Shown here: positions 1 to 10,551 of the stretch, piece after piece | Layout: the number at the start of each line of letters is the position of its first letter | How positions within the stretch are numbered: position 1 is the stretch's first letter | NCBI GenBank assembly: GCA_000499405.2 | Contig: HG738141.1 | Span: forward strand, 147,202-211,201 | DNA: 64,000 nucleotides | Direction: 5' to 3' | From: Onchocerca volvulus | Taxonomy: Eukaryota; Nematoda; Chromadorea; Rhabditida; Onchocercidae | Position numbers and translations under genes: made by a program | Notes under the pieces: generated by a model | The model's input: the letters and a program-made list of their open reading frames with translations, nothing else | The model's database searches: none | Told to the model about the DNA's origin: nothing

Positions 1-235
1 CAAATTCCATTTCGTCAATCTTTTTTGGTCCTTGCGCTTCTGCATCAAATTTCTTTTCGCTAATCCTTTTGATCACCCTCTAATTATGTATCAAATTCCA
101 TTTATTCAATCCTTTTTGTCCTTGTGCTTACATATCACACATTAATCGTTTTGATCATTACGCCAATTATAAATCTAGTCTCTTTTCGGCATTTGTGAAC
201 TTTGTAAATTAGCCGAAACCACTTCTACTTCCAAA
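1..235. repeat. Dispersed repeat R1, copy a
   Basis: A non-coding repeat related to 10283-10445. Both copies share blocks such as atcaaattccattt, tttttgtccttg, aaatctagtctcttttcg and aaattagccgaaacca in the same order and on the same strand. Within copy a, the block atcaaattccattt followed by tcaatc and tttttgtcc occurs twice about 90 nt apart, so R1 contains an internal tandem duplication. It ends exactly where the Helitron 5' end begins at 236. The copy is cut by the window start, so its full length is unknown. Confidence 0.7.
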
Positions 236-765
236 TCTATATAAATAAAAATGTAAATGCTCCTTGCTTATCTTTACAAAACGTTGCAAATTGTCCACGA
301 TTGCTTTCAGATTTTGACACAACCTTCCAACGAATAAATGCGTGTTTTTTTACAGACATCCTTACTTTTTCTCACGTTTCACGCCCGTGACAACTAAGAG
401 TAAGTGAGGGGCTGAATTTTTTGATTCCGCCCTGCACCATGCCCTCATGAGTGGACTAAATTTTTTGATCCGCCGCGCATCGCGCCTTCATAAACGGACA
501 GAATTTATTCACCATGCCTACTTTTTGCATTTACTGCGGCTACCTCCTGCAACGTTTCAAATTCTTCATCGATTGATTTGAAATGTTCATACCACGTTGC
601 ATTCGTGTAGGCGCGTGTTTTTTAATAAATAAGACAAATAATTTAAGCTTTTCGTTTGTTTTTTACTTTATGAGGAATATAGTTTGTTTATTTTTTGATT
701 TGTGGGAAATATGGTTACGTCGCAGAAATGTCGAAGTTATGATAATGTATAATGAAATATTTCGT
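236..765 (+). repeat. Left arm of the inverted repeat
   Basis: Read in reverse complement, this arm matches 2010-2525 over its whole length. Shared blocks, in order, include the sequence around tttctgcga, a cacaaatcaaaaa block, ctcataaagtaaaaaac, aaaaacacgcgcct, gaatgcaacg, and the terminal aaaaatgtaaatgctc. About 408-510 is a short minisatellite: roughly 43-nt units that begin ggctgaattttttgatt, ggactaaattttttgat and ggacagaattta. Confidence 0.75.
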
Positions 766-789
766 TCAAACAATTTTTTCCTGTGAAGA

Positions 790-1316
790 ACAATATCTCT
801 AGATTCGAATTGATCTCCGACTATAACAATTGCCACTTCGTCTATCGTTGGAGCATTGAATCTTCGCATGTGTTCTCCAGCAGTTCAAAACAGCAGTTGA
901 TCTGATGCCATCTGATATACACAAGATTGTTATTCATGTTGACAAAACACCTTGCAATAGGGACATATTTCATTTATAGTGCCAATGAGAACATGGGGAC
1001 TCAAAATATAATCATCAGCTGAGTTATACCGGAAATGCAAAGCGATTATAATCACGTGATTGCTGTGCACAGAATCCTGTTTGACGTTGATCTTCTGTTT
1101 TTTGTTGACGTCTTTCAGCCACTCTCAGCCTATCACGTTCATTCTGTTCAAAAGGAAGCAAACATGAAGTCGCCGAAGAAGATCGTCGTGCTCGCATCCA
1201 CGCACTCTAAAGTCTGGCTGCACGCCGCTCTGCTCGCATTCGAGCCATTCTTTGTCTTCTTCACTCATTCGCTGATCCCGTTCTTCCTCTGTTTGATTCG
1301 CAGTGAATCGTAGCAA
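790..1316 (-). pseudogene. Broken Helitron Rep N-terminal region
   Basis: Read on minus, in order: a charged Arg/Glu repeat (1316-1070, with ANQTEEERDQRMSEED, then frameshifted QRMARMRAERRAARL and QNERDRLRVAERRQQKTEDQ), as found at the N-terminus of Helitron Rep/helicase proteins; then about 1060-955 with LIGTINEICPYCKVF, matching the family's IGxMxxxCxxC motif; then 881-790 with AGEHMRRFNAPTIDEVAIVI, which I recognise as a hallmark segment of these proteins. The residues expected just before AGEH (MPSDIHKIVIHVDKTP) are encoded on the plus strand at 905-952, so that piece has been inverted. A large stretch between CPYC and MPSD is deleted. Frameshifts and stops make it non-functional. Confidence 0.8.
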
Positions 1317-1460
1317 TGGTTCCGCTGTACGAGTACGAAAACCTAAGCTCGATCATCTTCTCCGAGTCATTATTTAGATGAATTAAAGCAGACAGATTGC
1401 ATCCGAACCATTCTCGAAATTGGTTTTTGACTGAACTCGAAATTGAATTCGAAACTGCCC

Positions 1461-1714
1461 AAATATATGGTATTAAAAGATAACAATAGTTGTAAATGCT
1501 CGCTTGTTCAAAATCTTAAATCTCCAAAGTTTTTTCTTACTGCTTGGAAATCTTGATAGAAGTTGATTTGGAAATTGCTCAACTGAATTGTTGTACTATT
1601 CCTACTGCAAAAAATTATATATGATATGAAAAGATATCAATAGTCCTAAATATTCGTTTGTTCAAAATCTTAAATTTCCAAAAGTTTTTATCTATTGCTT
1701 TGAAAACTTTGACA
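1461..1714. repeat. Two diverged direct repeats of about 105 nt
   Basis: Unit 1 is about 1461-1560 and unit 2 about 1612-1714. Both contain ttgttcaaaatcttaaat, preceded by aaaagata-(a/t)caatagt and followed by an aagttttt-T-tgctt-gaaa block. They lie between the Rep remnant and the right arm. A fragment of the same motif (attcgtttgttcaaaatc) occurs at about 31550 next to the other Helitron relic, which links the two elements. Confidence 0.6.
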
Positions 1715-2009
1715 GAACGTTACATGAAATACGTGCATACTTTACCGAACCTACTGAGCATTGCATACTGAAGGCTACGTCCATTTTGCAGAAAGTAAGC
1801 ATGATTAATAGACTCTGTCCGCTCGCTTTTATTTTCACATGTGTGAAAGTTAAAAAAGTAGATGTATATTTACAAGTGAGCGGACATGTGTCAAAATTTC
1901 AAATCAATGGATTAACACTTGAAACGTTTTGTCAAAATGAATATCGAACATTTACGAAAAAGAGGCAATCCAAGACAAGATCTACACATTGCTTGAAGGA
2001 AATATTTCA

Positions 2010-2525
2010 TTAGACACTATCATGATCTCTACATTTCTGCGATGCAACTACATTCCCCACGAATCAAAAAGTAAGCGAATTGCACCCCTCATAAAGCAAA
2101 AAACAGAGGAAAAACTTGAACTTCTCGCCTTATTTATTTAAAAACACGCGTCTATTCGAATGCAACGCGGTATGAAAATTTCAAATCAACCGATGAAGAA
2201 CTTAAAACGCTGGAGGAAGTAGCTGCAATCAATTCAGAAAGTAGGCGTGGTGAACAAATTCTGTCCGCTCATGGAAGCACAATTGGGGATGGAGTCAAAA
2301 AATTCAGTCCGCTCATGTGAGCGTGAGGCGGGGCGTAGCGAAGAAATTCAGTCCCTTCATTTGCTTTTAGTGTCACGTACGCAGTACGTGGAAAAAAGTA
2401 TCTTTATATAAAAACACGCGCCTATTCGAATGTAAGTTTGTGTCGAAATTTGAAAGCAATCGGTGGAGAGCTTGCAACGTTTGATAAAAAGTCACAAAGA
2501 GCATTTACATTTTTATTTTCACAGA
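2010..2525 (-). repeat. Right arm of the inverted repeat
   Basis: Inverted, diverged partner of 236-765. It carries the same minisatellite (about 2250-2365, units with aaaaaattcagtccgctcatg) and two copies of the 5'-like motif aaaaacacgcg-(c/t)ctattcgaatg, at about 2141 and 2411. The minisatellite is therefore present in both arms. Confidence 0.75.
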
Positions 2526-3660
2526 TTATTCTCTTTCTTTTTGATTCATTTAATTTTTACATAATCTAATTATCATAAATGTTTATAAATTTGAGAAGAT
2601 TTTTTTAAATACAAGTTGAGGTTGAAAACTAGTAAAAAATAACGCAATAAGATCGAATAATTAAATAACTAAATTGATGCATAATAAATCTTTGCATTTT
2701 CATGGCAGTACTTTCTTTAGCATGTTATAATTAATTAATAAATATAAAATTGTGACTATAAATTTTCTTCTTAAAGCTTAACAAACGATGTAGTAAAAGA
2801 TTGATTATGTCGAAAACTCGACAAACAATATTTGCAGAATCATAAAGATAATTTTTTAATTCGAAACATTCCGGTTTTTAGATATTGCTTAAACCTGAAT
2901 TTCAAATCTAAAATCATATGCCCACATAAAAAAATCAAGATGAGTCTTTTTTCAAAAAGTTCGCATTAAAAGTTAATTTGAAAGAGAAAAGTGTTTATTG
3001 GAAGACTGCTTTCCATATTTAATCCGAACTTTGATCGATTCTAATCTATTTATATTTAGCAGTTTGCTATTAGTATCTAAATTTTTGATTGTTGAGATAA
3101 TTTACTAGCTTTAGTACTAACAATTTTAATAAATTCATAAAATGTTTGAAGAATTTCCTTTTTTTTTGCAGTTTATGCAATAAAAGTTTCTCTGAGAATG
3201 CAATTTGCAAATCGCATATGAAAATGTTTCATGCTGAAAAAGGAAACAGCTACGAGTATTATAAACTAAAACAATACTATTTTTGGTGTTATTGATTATC
3301 TATGTATTCTATCAATTAAATTCTTACTATTTAATCAATTTTTTATGTTTAATTGTTGCCTTCATTTTATTGATTACAGTTTAATGCCATTATCATTACC
3401 ACTTACTTATATTTTATTCATTTTTTGCTTGATATTCATTCAGTATTGTTTTTCTTTCATTTTCGTTATCTTTTCAATTCAATATAAATTCCTATCTCAT
3501 TTTAACAATTATATTAACAGTAAAATTTCAGTAATATCAAAGGGATAACTTTCATGAAGAAATTATAATACGAAAAAAGTGGAGATAGGGTTACGTAATT
3601 AAGAAAATTGATTTACCATCATCCGACCGAGCTCATGACAGCCGTTCTTTGAAATGATTT
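2526..3660. other. AT-rich stretch, no gene seen
   Basis: Only short, phenylalanine-rich open frames occur (for example 3345-3548 plus, 67 codons). They have no recognisable domain and no neighbouring splice pattern. No repeat or RNA gene was recognised here. Confidence 0.5.
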
Positions 3661-4122
3661 TTGTACTCAAGATCCTCTTTTTCTTCGTGGATGGAGGATC
3701 TTAATATCATTATGGGGATACAAGAAAAATCCTTTGCTGTCTCAGAAGCATGCGCCTCTGTTAGCGCATGAGATTGTGCTTGTGGTTAGTACATGATGAA
3801 AGAGAGCTTTTTTAAAACTCATTGACTTGATGGACAAAAAATGATTTCACAATCGAATACAGCAAATATACCATTTCAAATTTAAAACAAAGAAATCACT
3901 GATTTTCTTCTTTTATCCTCACGATTTCTGCGACAGATGATTTCACAATCGAATACAGCAAATATACCATTTCAAATTTAAAACAAAGAAATCACTGATT
4001 TTCTTCTTTTATCCTCACGATTTCTGCGACAGATAGAATCGAATACAGCAAATATACCATTTCAAATTTAAAACAAAGAAATCACTGATTTTCTTCTTTT
4101 ATCCTCACGATTTCTGCGACAG
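3661..4122 (+). repeat. Dispersed repeat R2, copy a, with a 96-nt tandem triplication
   Basis: 3841-3936 and 3937-4032 are two identical 96-nt units, and 4035-4122 is a third that lacks only the first few bases. The unit runs from atgatttcacaatcgaatac through aaacaaagaaatcactga to cacgatttctgcgacag. Perfect identity means the expansion is recent. The unit and its upstream flank (tctgttagcgcatga at about 3757) resemble 21860-22165, which lies downstream of the second transporter in the same orientation. This makes R2 a dispersed repeat and not part of the inverted gene duplication. Confidence 0.85.
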
Positions 4123-4221
4123 ATAGAAAAATAAGACACTCAACAAACTTTTCGCAAAAAATTAGAACCATTTAATCAGTTTAATGATTGGGCGGTTTGA
4201 AGCCGATCGATGTAACGAACA

Positions 4222-4227
4222 TTTATT
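4222..4227 (-). terminator. Polyadenylation signal of transporter 1
   Basis: AATAAA on the minus strand, 105 nt after the stop codon at 4332. It is the first canonical signal downstream. Confidence 0.5.
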
Positions 4228-4331
4228 ATATTATCGAACAGAAAAAATGACATATCATATGATTGCTTGGGTTAAACAATACTTTTATAATCCCTTCTTA
4301 ATTTTTCTTTTGCTTCTTCATTGCTTTTTTG

Positions 4332-7300
4332 CTACCTTGCTTCCTCTTTTTTTTCTTCCGTCTTTTTCTCATCCCCCTTAATCCCCTCCTTATTATCGCC
4401 TTTCATCTTCTCATTCCCCATGGTCGGGGATTTTTCGACGACATTCTGCGGTTCTTCACCTGGCATATTATCCGGTAATTTCTTGCCTCGAGTCTCAGGC
4501 ACCAGGAAGAAATAGAGCAAGAAGTCGGCTGAGCTTGTTATCAACATCAGAAGGAATGGCGCGGGCGGCCAATGCTTACTCTGTAATGCACTTATTCATT
4601 TATCTTTCATTCCCTCGGCCATAACTACTTAATTAATTGCTTGAAACAAAATTATCTAATTAATTGCTCAAGAAAGCCCTAATATCGAATAGGAATACCT
4701 TTCAAAGACTAGCAACCCTCTTATTTATCGGAATTGCGACAGTAACTGCACCTCTACATTTTTATAAGATAGAAATGTCTTGCTAGGAAATACCGGGATG
4801 AATACAAGCGGGCTGACAATAGTTCCCAATCGATTGAACGTTTGGATGAAAGCAATGCCCGCACTGCGTATAGGTGTCGGGAATAGTTCGGTTGGTTGTA
4901 CGGAGTCCAGGACAAATAGTTCTGTGCACATTGCTGCGGCCAAAAGGGAGGCGTATCGCGTGAACGCAATGATCGTTTGGATCGATTTCTCACCTGAACT
5001 TTTCCCATCAGTACTTTATATCAAAGCTCAAAATTCATTCATTTACTCTTTTGGGGTCAGTTAAAGTCAGTCGATTTCATAATTCGAGAGCCCAATAGGT
5101 AAATTCTAGCATTCTATCTATCCAATAGTAAGCTGCTGGTATTTTCGACGGCTAATCATTGTCGGTCAATAGATTAGCTTTGATGGCTTTGGAGATGCAA
5201 AAATCTAAATACCTGTTCCACCAGTTTTTACAGTTTCTTTATATGCATTAATTCTTGGCCCTAAAAAATTGATATAGTTATTACCCTCTCGAGCAGTTCT
5301 ATCTTTTACCTGAATTACTTTCTTCATATATGGAAATTTACGAAATTGAATTATAATCAATTTCGTATTGCTGCACATATCAAATGTTTCAAACAAACAA
5401 TCTTTTGCCATGCTGACAGGAATGATTCCACGCACGACAATCATTGATAACTGGCTCGAAATATTCCACATATTATCAGATTGTCGTGCCAAAGTATTAT
5501 CAGTGTAACATTTTGAAAATGTCCTTGTAATAACTTGTTCTTATGATTTAAAGAAAAAAAAAAAAGCTTACATGTAAATATATAAATGACAAAAATGATT
5601 GCCATAATGACAGCAATAAATCCAACCGCAACAAGATGAAGTAAACGTCGGCCAACTTTTTGAATCGAAAATTCGAGCGCGGCGGCCGATATATTAATGG
5701 CCCATCTTGTAGCGCCCAGAATAATGACATTAACGTAAACTGTACCCGCTAATGCATCCATGTTGTACGCAATACCGTAACTGATGAAACTTGTCGAAAA
5801 TCTACAATATAAATACATACGCAAGACTCATTAGAAATAATGTGAATTCAATGATTTCAAAACTTGATTGGTTTGAAAAAATTTTGAAATTGTGTAATTA
5901 AATACTCTATGTGCAAATAAATCATTAAAGACACACAAACTAGTAGCGAACACTATTGCATAATTGCCCAGTTTCCAATCACTGAATAAATGATAAAAAT
6001 AATAATTCTTCTTTCCTTTTCCCATTTTTATCAGCTAAAATTAATTCAAAAGTAAATTTGTTGATTAGAAATGTTATTTCTACAAAATCAATGGTTGTAA
6101 ATCCAAAAAGAATGGGAAATTTGTATTTTCCTCCGCCAAATACCTCTTCCTTCGCAGCTTCGCGAACAACGGTATCAATTTGTTTTTCCTTTTCCGGCGT
6201 AAGTTTTACATCCCATTTCTGAATATAAATAGCTGCCTTTGATGCTTCTTCTCCTTTTCCTTTTTTTATTAACCATCGCGGAGTATCCATTAGAAATCTT
6301 AATTTTTCACTCAGGTTGTTTCATAATGATTAGAAGAATATTTTACTTTTTAAAATTTTTTTTTTTGCGATTTATAATTTTTGTTTGAAATGTGTTATCA
6401 GTAATCTGATCACTGCATCTTCTTATATGCATTTCATTAACTAATCATTTTAAAATGGATGTCAAAGAAACATCAGAAATTAAAAACATGAAAACAAGCA
6501 ATATGACAAAACTTGCGGTATCATAATCAAAGGCAGTACTGTAATCGAAGCAGATGCCCATAACAGAACTTTCCATTTCTTGCAGATATATGCGATACCA
6601 GCCAAGGTGATGTAATTAGGTGAATATGTAACCACGGTGGCTACCCACATCCGATGCCTATCCGGTAAATTTTCCATAAAATACGGATTGCAAACACTGC
6701 AAAGATACGAATGTTCTTGTCGACGAAAGGTAAATTTAATAATTTTGATAATTGTTTTCAAACNNNNNNNNNNNNNNNNNNNNNNNNNNNNNNNNNNNNN
6801 NNNNNNNNNNNNNNNNNNNNNNNNNNNNNNNNNNNNNNNNNNNNNNNNNNNNNNNNNNNNNNNNNNNNNNNNNNNNNNNNNNNNNNNNNNNNNNNNNNNN
6901 NNNNNNNNNNNNNNNNNNNNNNNNNNNNNNNNNNNNNNNNNNNNNNNNNNNNNNNNNNNNNNNNNNNNNNNNNNNNNNNNNNNNNNNNNNNNNNNNNNNN
7001 NNNNNNNNNNNNNNNNNNNNNNNNNNNNNNNNNNNNNNNNNNNNNNNNNNNNNNNNNNNNNNNNNNNNNNNNNNNNNNNNNNNNNNNNNNNNNNNNNNNN
7101 NNNNNNNNNNNNNNNNNNNNNNNNNNNNNNNNNNNNATGAAGTAGAACACCGATTTATTATTAGTGCTTGCAAATTAGCAAAGCTTCTCTTCAAGTATAA
7201 TCAAATTAAAGTGCAAAACTACTCGGAAAAACCAACATCGTAACTTATGGGAATGAAATCATAAGTTTTTGTAGTACACACGACTTTACCACTTTGATTC

Positions 7301-8191
7301 GTTGTTACCCAACAATTAGTTACGTTGCAGGCTTTAGTTGATATGTAATCCGGATATTTTTTTGCACAAACGTCTTCCACTTTAGGTTTCCGATCTAGCG
7401 AGAACTTGAAATTGTCGGAATCGTTTAACGAAAGAAAATATTTTATATTTGTTTTTTATATTCATATTCATGATTCCGAGGTTTAACTCCTACGAGATTG
7501 TAACAGCATATCTGCTTTTGAATTTCTATCTTTAAATCCACTTTTGCAAAACTTCATACTTCAAAAAAATCATTGAATAGTTCACAAAATTTCCGACATT
7601 TGATAAATTTTGGTTTAAATTTCGGTAAAATTTCACATAATTTTAGTTCTATGCATTGACAAGTCGCTTTGGCAAGTTATAAAATATTTGAAGATATCAC
7701 ATTTTAATCTTTATTAGAACATTTGGATAATTGCTATTTTTCAAGATTAAAATTTTCTCTAATAGATTCCTCTAACTTTCAATTCATTTTCTAAATGCCA
7801 AGATCAAATAGCTATGTCGAAAAATTTTTTCTATTAGCTAGCTCATCTCTTAGATTATTTCTTCATTGTTGATATGGATAAAGGAATCGAAGACAAAGTT
7901 TGAACACAAAAATTTTGTCCAAGTTTGACTCAAATGATAGCTTGGAATTCGTTGAACGAAAGAAATAAAACAAAAAGTACTCTGTGAATAAGAAAGTAAT
8001 ATAGAAAGCAAACCGGCGAATGTCATGAAGAGCAGGTTGCATATTTGTGATAAGGTCATGATAAAATATACCAGAGTTAAGAAGGTCACATATTTGCCAC
8101 ACTTCTGTAGGTCAGATATCTTGAATTCAGTGATATTTGATGTTCCTGATGATTTCGATTTTCCTTTTCCTTCTTCAGCTTCTTTCAACAT
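4332..8191 (-). CDS. SLC22-like major facilitator transporter, copy 1
   Basis: Exons on minus: 8191-8014, 7394-7237, two hidden in the assembly gap, 6696-6517, 6297-6144, 6034-5937, 5801-5572, 5260-5213, 4993-4794 and 4580-4332. With the 233 nt of exons 3 and 4 from its paralogue added, the frame closes at 575 residues. What is seen: a first membrane segment (TFLTLVYFIMTLSQICNLLF), a cysteine-rich extracellular-type loop, DTPRWLIKKGKGEEA in the central cytoplasmic loop, QPTELFPTPIRSAGIAF, and PETRGKK after the last membrane segment. That loop and the PRWL and PETRGK motifs are typical of the SLC22/organic-ion branch of the MFS. The substrate cannot be read from sequence. The C-terminal tail is Lys/Glu-rich, unlike copy 2. 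The donor after 6517 is GC (ccGCAAGT) where copy 2 has GT. The start at 8191 follows an acceptor; an in-frame Met at 8224 lies upstream of that acceptor. Confidence 0.88.
6764..7136. other. Assembly gap (373 N)
   Basis: A run of unknown bases inside transporter 1. It falls between exon 2 and exon 5, where exons 3 and 4 (111 and 122 nt in the paralogue) must lie. The missing part should encode membrane segments 2-4 and the GGxLADxxGRKK motif. Long open frames crossing it are artefacts of the N run. Confidence 0.99.
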
Positions 8192-8206
8192 CCTCTTGAT
8201 TGAGCT
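8192..8206 (-). promoter_or_regulatory. Splice or SL trans-splice acceptor before transporter 1
   Basis: The sequence cttctattAG ends at 8205, followed by 13 nt and the ATG at 8191. The paralogue has the same arrangement. In nematodes such an acceptor right before the ATG usually marks SL addition; cis-splicing of a 5' UTR exon is the alternative. It decides the start used. Confidence 0.5.
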
Positions 8207-10282
8207 AATAGAAGGGAAAAGCAAAACTTATCTCTGGACTTAATATAAAGTAAATAAGTCATAAATGTGATATTAAGTATTTTTGCCAAAAATGAATCTC
8301 ATTATAATAGCAAGCGAAAAATAACTTTTTCCAGCTTTCCGATTTAGAATATTTCTACAATTTCAAAATTACTCGAAAATGCTCATTTAAACCTTTTGTC
8401 GTCTTAATGCCAGTTACAATATTGCATTTCTTATTTCCTATTTTGGATCAAATTTGAAACAAATTTAATGAACTGTTCAAACTGTTTTGGAACTCAAATT
8501 CGATTCAATATTATATTGGAATTTCTATGTTCAGCTAATTTATAACATTCATTTTCTGAATAAAAGTCTTTTTGTTTCTGTTTTTTTTTTTTTTTCGCTT
8601 TTGCTGATTTCAGCTAATGCAAAAATGCAGTTCAATGAAATACAGGCGCTATCTTTCAGGTACTGAAATGCCTTTAATTTGTATATTTTTCACGATCGTA
8701 AAATATAAAGAATAAAATTTTATATATAAATGCTTGAACGTAGTTGAATCCTGCCGAATAATATTGCATGATAAAATGAATCAGGTTCATAGCTATTTGA
8801 TTATTAAAAAATTGAAGCATAAATTTGTAGAAATCGAGGAAATAAATTTTAAAAAAGCTAAATTCTTTTTAACATGAAGTTTTCTTCTGCCAATAAGTAT
8901 TATAGTTTAGGAGAAGTATACTTTGAGTTTCACTAGATTTAAAAATGGTAAGAAAAAGGTATGAAATAGTTAAGTCGTAAGTAAGATCATTGTGAAAGTC
9001 GAGCAAATGAGCACCAACAACCACTAACCTTAAGTTGCTTCTAGTTAAGAGAAATGTATATCAAAGTCGATAAAATTTCTATAAATATACCCATTTAGAA
9101 ATTTGCATATAAATTTTTAATTAGTTTCATTTTATTCATAAGACACCAATGTGTCCTCGCTCGAAGTTTCTGGAATTTCAAATCTATTCAATCTTCGAAT
9201 TTTATTCATCCATCATATCGTACTGCTTTATGAGAATCTAATAATACTAAATCTTTCGCTGTACAATTTCAATGTAATCGAAAAAAATAAAAGCTTTACT
9301 TTAATTTCAGGCCTCATTGTTTCCTCTGTTATCTGCCTAGTCTATATTAGAGCTTGATGGTTGAGATTTATCAACTGTTGCACGAGGACAAGATTAACCA
9401 AAGATAACATTAATCAATAGCAAGCTAATGAAGCTTGATATTTCAATCAAATAAATTTATCGTTATTAAATGAATTGCGATCCAAACAGATAAATGCACT
9501 GGAACAATTCACACTCTCAATTGTTACAAATTCGAATGTTAATGAAGGAAAAGATTGAAGCGAATGTGAGAATAAAACGAACTGGCTTTTCATCGATGCA
9601 TTCCTTCAAGCTCGATTCGCTGAAATTACGAATTTCAGCCAAATTTTCTTATATGCAATCAAGATTATGACAGACATTTTTCAAATATGCAAAATACGAA
9701 TAGTTTTTTGTTTTGAAATCCTGCTTACTACCTCCTTACTTGTTTTGCCTGTTGCATATTTTCGAAGTATTTATTGCATCAATTTTCGCAAATTTTTTCG
9801 AAAATCTTCAGATGGTAAAATCGAAATGATGAAATAATCGAAGTGTTTTGTGTAGAAGAAATTTGTGATATTTCTCTGACATATGAGTCACTTTTTCATA
9901 TTTGGGCACAAAGACCTTTGTTCTCTCATCTTCCAATCTGTTAATGGAGCTTATGTGCATTGTTTAAAATATTGCATAACATTCTCAGGAAAATGAAACA
10001 TGCTGTTGTTGTTGGATAATTTCTTAAATTCTTGATTGAAATGAAATAATAAAGTACTTTTTCAAAAATTGCAAATTAGTCATTCTATCAAGATATGTCA
10101 AGTTAACAATCATTTTTCTCATTATAAAAAGGTAAGGATCAAGAAAAATGAATTTTCCGTCTTATATTCAAAGATGATACAATTGAAACGACAAGTCTTT
10201 TGTGATGTCGGGAAACCCGAATTGTATAATATAAAGCGTTAAATTCACATAATTGCATAAAATATTATCAATCTTCTTAATC
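8207..10282. other. Intergenic, no gene seen
   Basis: The first part of the 8.3 kb between the divergent transporters, so it must hold the promoter of copy 1. No open frame with recognisable content and no clear regulatory motif was found; a short plus frame at 9151-9357 is low-complexity. Confidence 0.5.
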
Positions 10283-10445
10283 TAACGCTTATTATATATC
10301 AAATTTCATTTCTTCAATCTTTTTTATCCTTGCGCTTTTGTATCAGATTTCATTTCGGCAACGGTATTATTGCGCTAATTACAAATCTAATCTCTTTTCG
10401 ACATTTGTAATCGTTATAAATTAACCGAAACCATTTATACCTTCA
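10283..10445 (+). repeat. Dispersed repeat R1, copy b
   Basis: Matches 70-235 in the same orientation (see copy a), shorter by a few small deletions. It carries no Helitron at the position corresponding to 236, so it approximates the empty site of the insertion in copy a. Confidence 0.7.
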
Positions 10446-10471
10446 AATAATATATATGTATGTATATTTTT

Positions 10472-10551
10472 TTCAATCGTCTATAAATTCAATCATCTAC
10501 GAATTCAATCGCCTACAAATTCAATCTTCTACAATATTCAATCGTCTACTA
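10472..10551 (+). repeat. Tandem repeat, 16-nt period, 5 copies
   Basis: Five successive units of the form ttcaatc-N-(t/c)cta(c/t)aaa; one has 17 nt and the last is partial. It starts 27 nt after R1 copy b. Confidence 0.85.

Larger units (their letters stand above)
236..2525 (-). mobile_element. Helitron derivative with two inverted 5' ends
   Basis: The left end reads TCTATATAAATAAAAATG on plus and the right end reads TCTGTGAAAATAAAAATG on minus. Both have the TC start of Helitron 5' termini and both follow an A, so the unit sits between a 5' A and a 3' T, as Helitron insertions do. The two arms (about 236-765 and 2010-2525) are imperfect inverted copies of each other over roughly 520 nt. 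Normal Helitrons have no terminal inverted repeats, so this looks like two 5' ends joined head to head. The minus strand between the arms carries decayed Rep fragments downstream of the right 5' end, which makes the right arm the likely original 5' end. No intact protein remains, so it is non-autonomous. Confidence 0.7.

Noticed and set aside
1035..1313. 92-codon plus frame
   Set aside because: Antisense to the Arg/Glu-rich Helitron Rep remnant, which is the recognisable reading.
3841..4122. Regularly repeated units that could suggest a CRISPR array
   Set aside because: Units are head-to-tail without variable spacers in a eukaryotic genome; it is a plain tandem repeat.
4780..5064. 94-codon plus frame
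   Set aside because: Antisense of exon 10 of transporter 1, whose protein matches the paralogue on minus.
6637..7243. Long open frames of 130-167 codons on both strands
   Set aside because: They consist almost entirely of N from the assembly gap.
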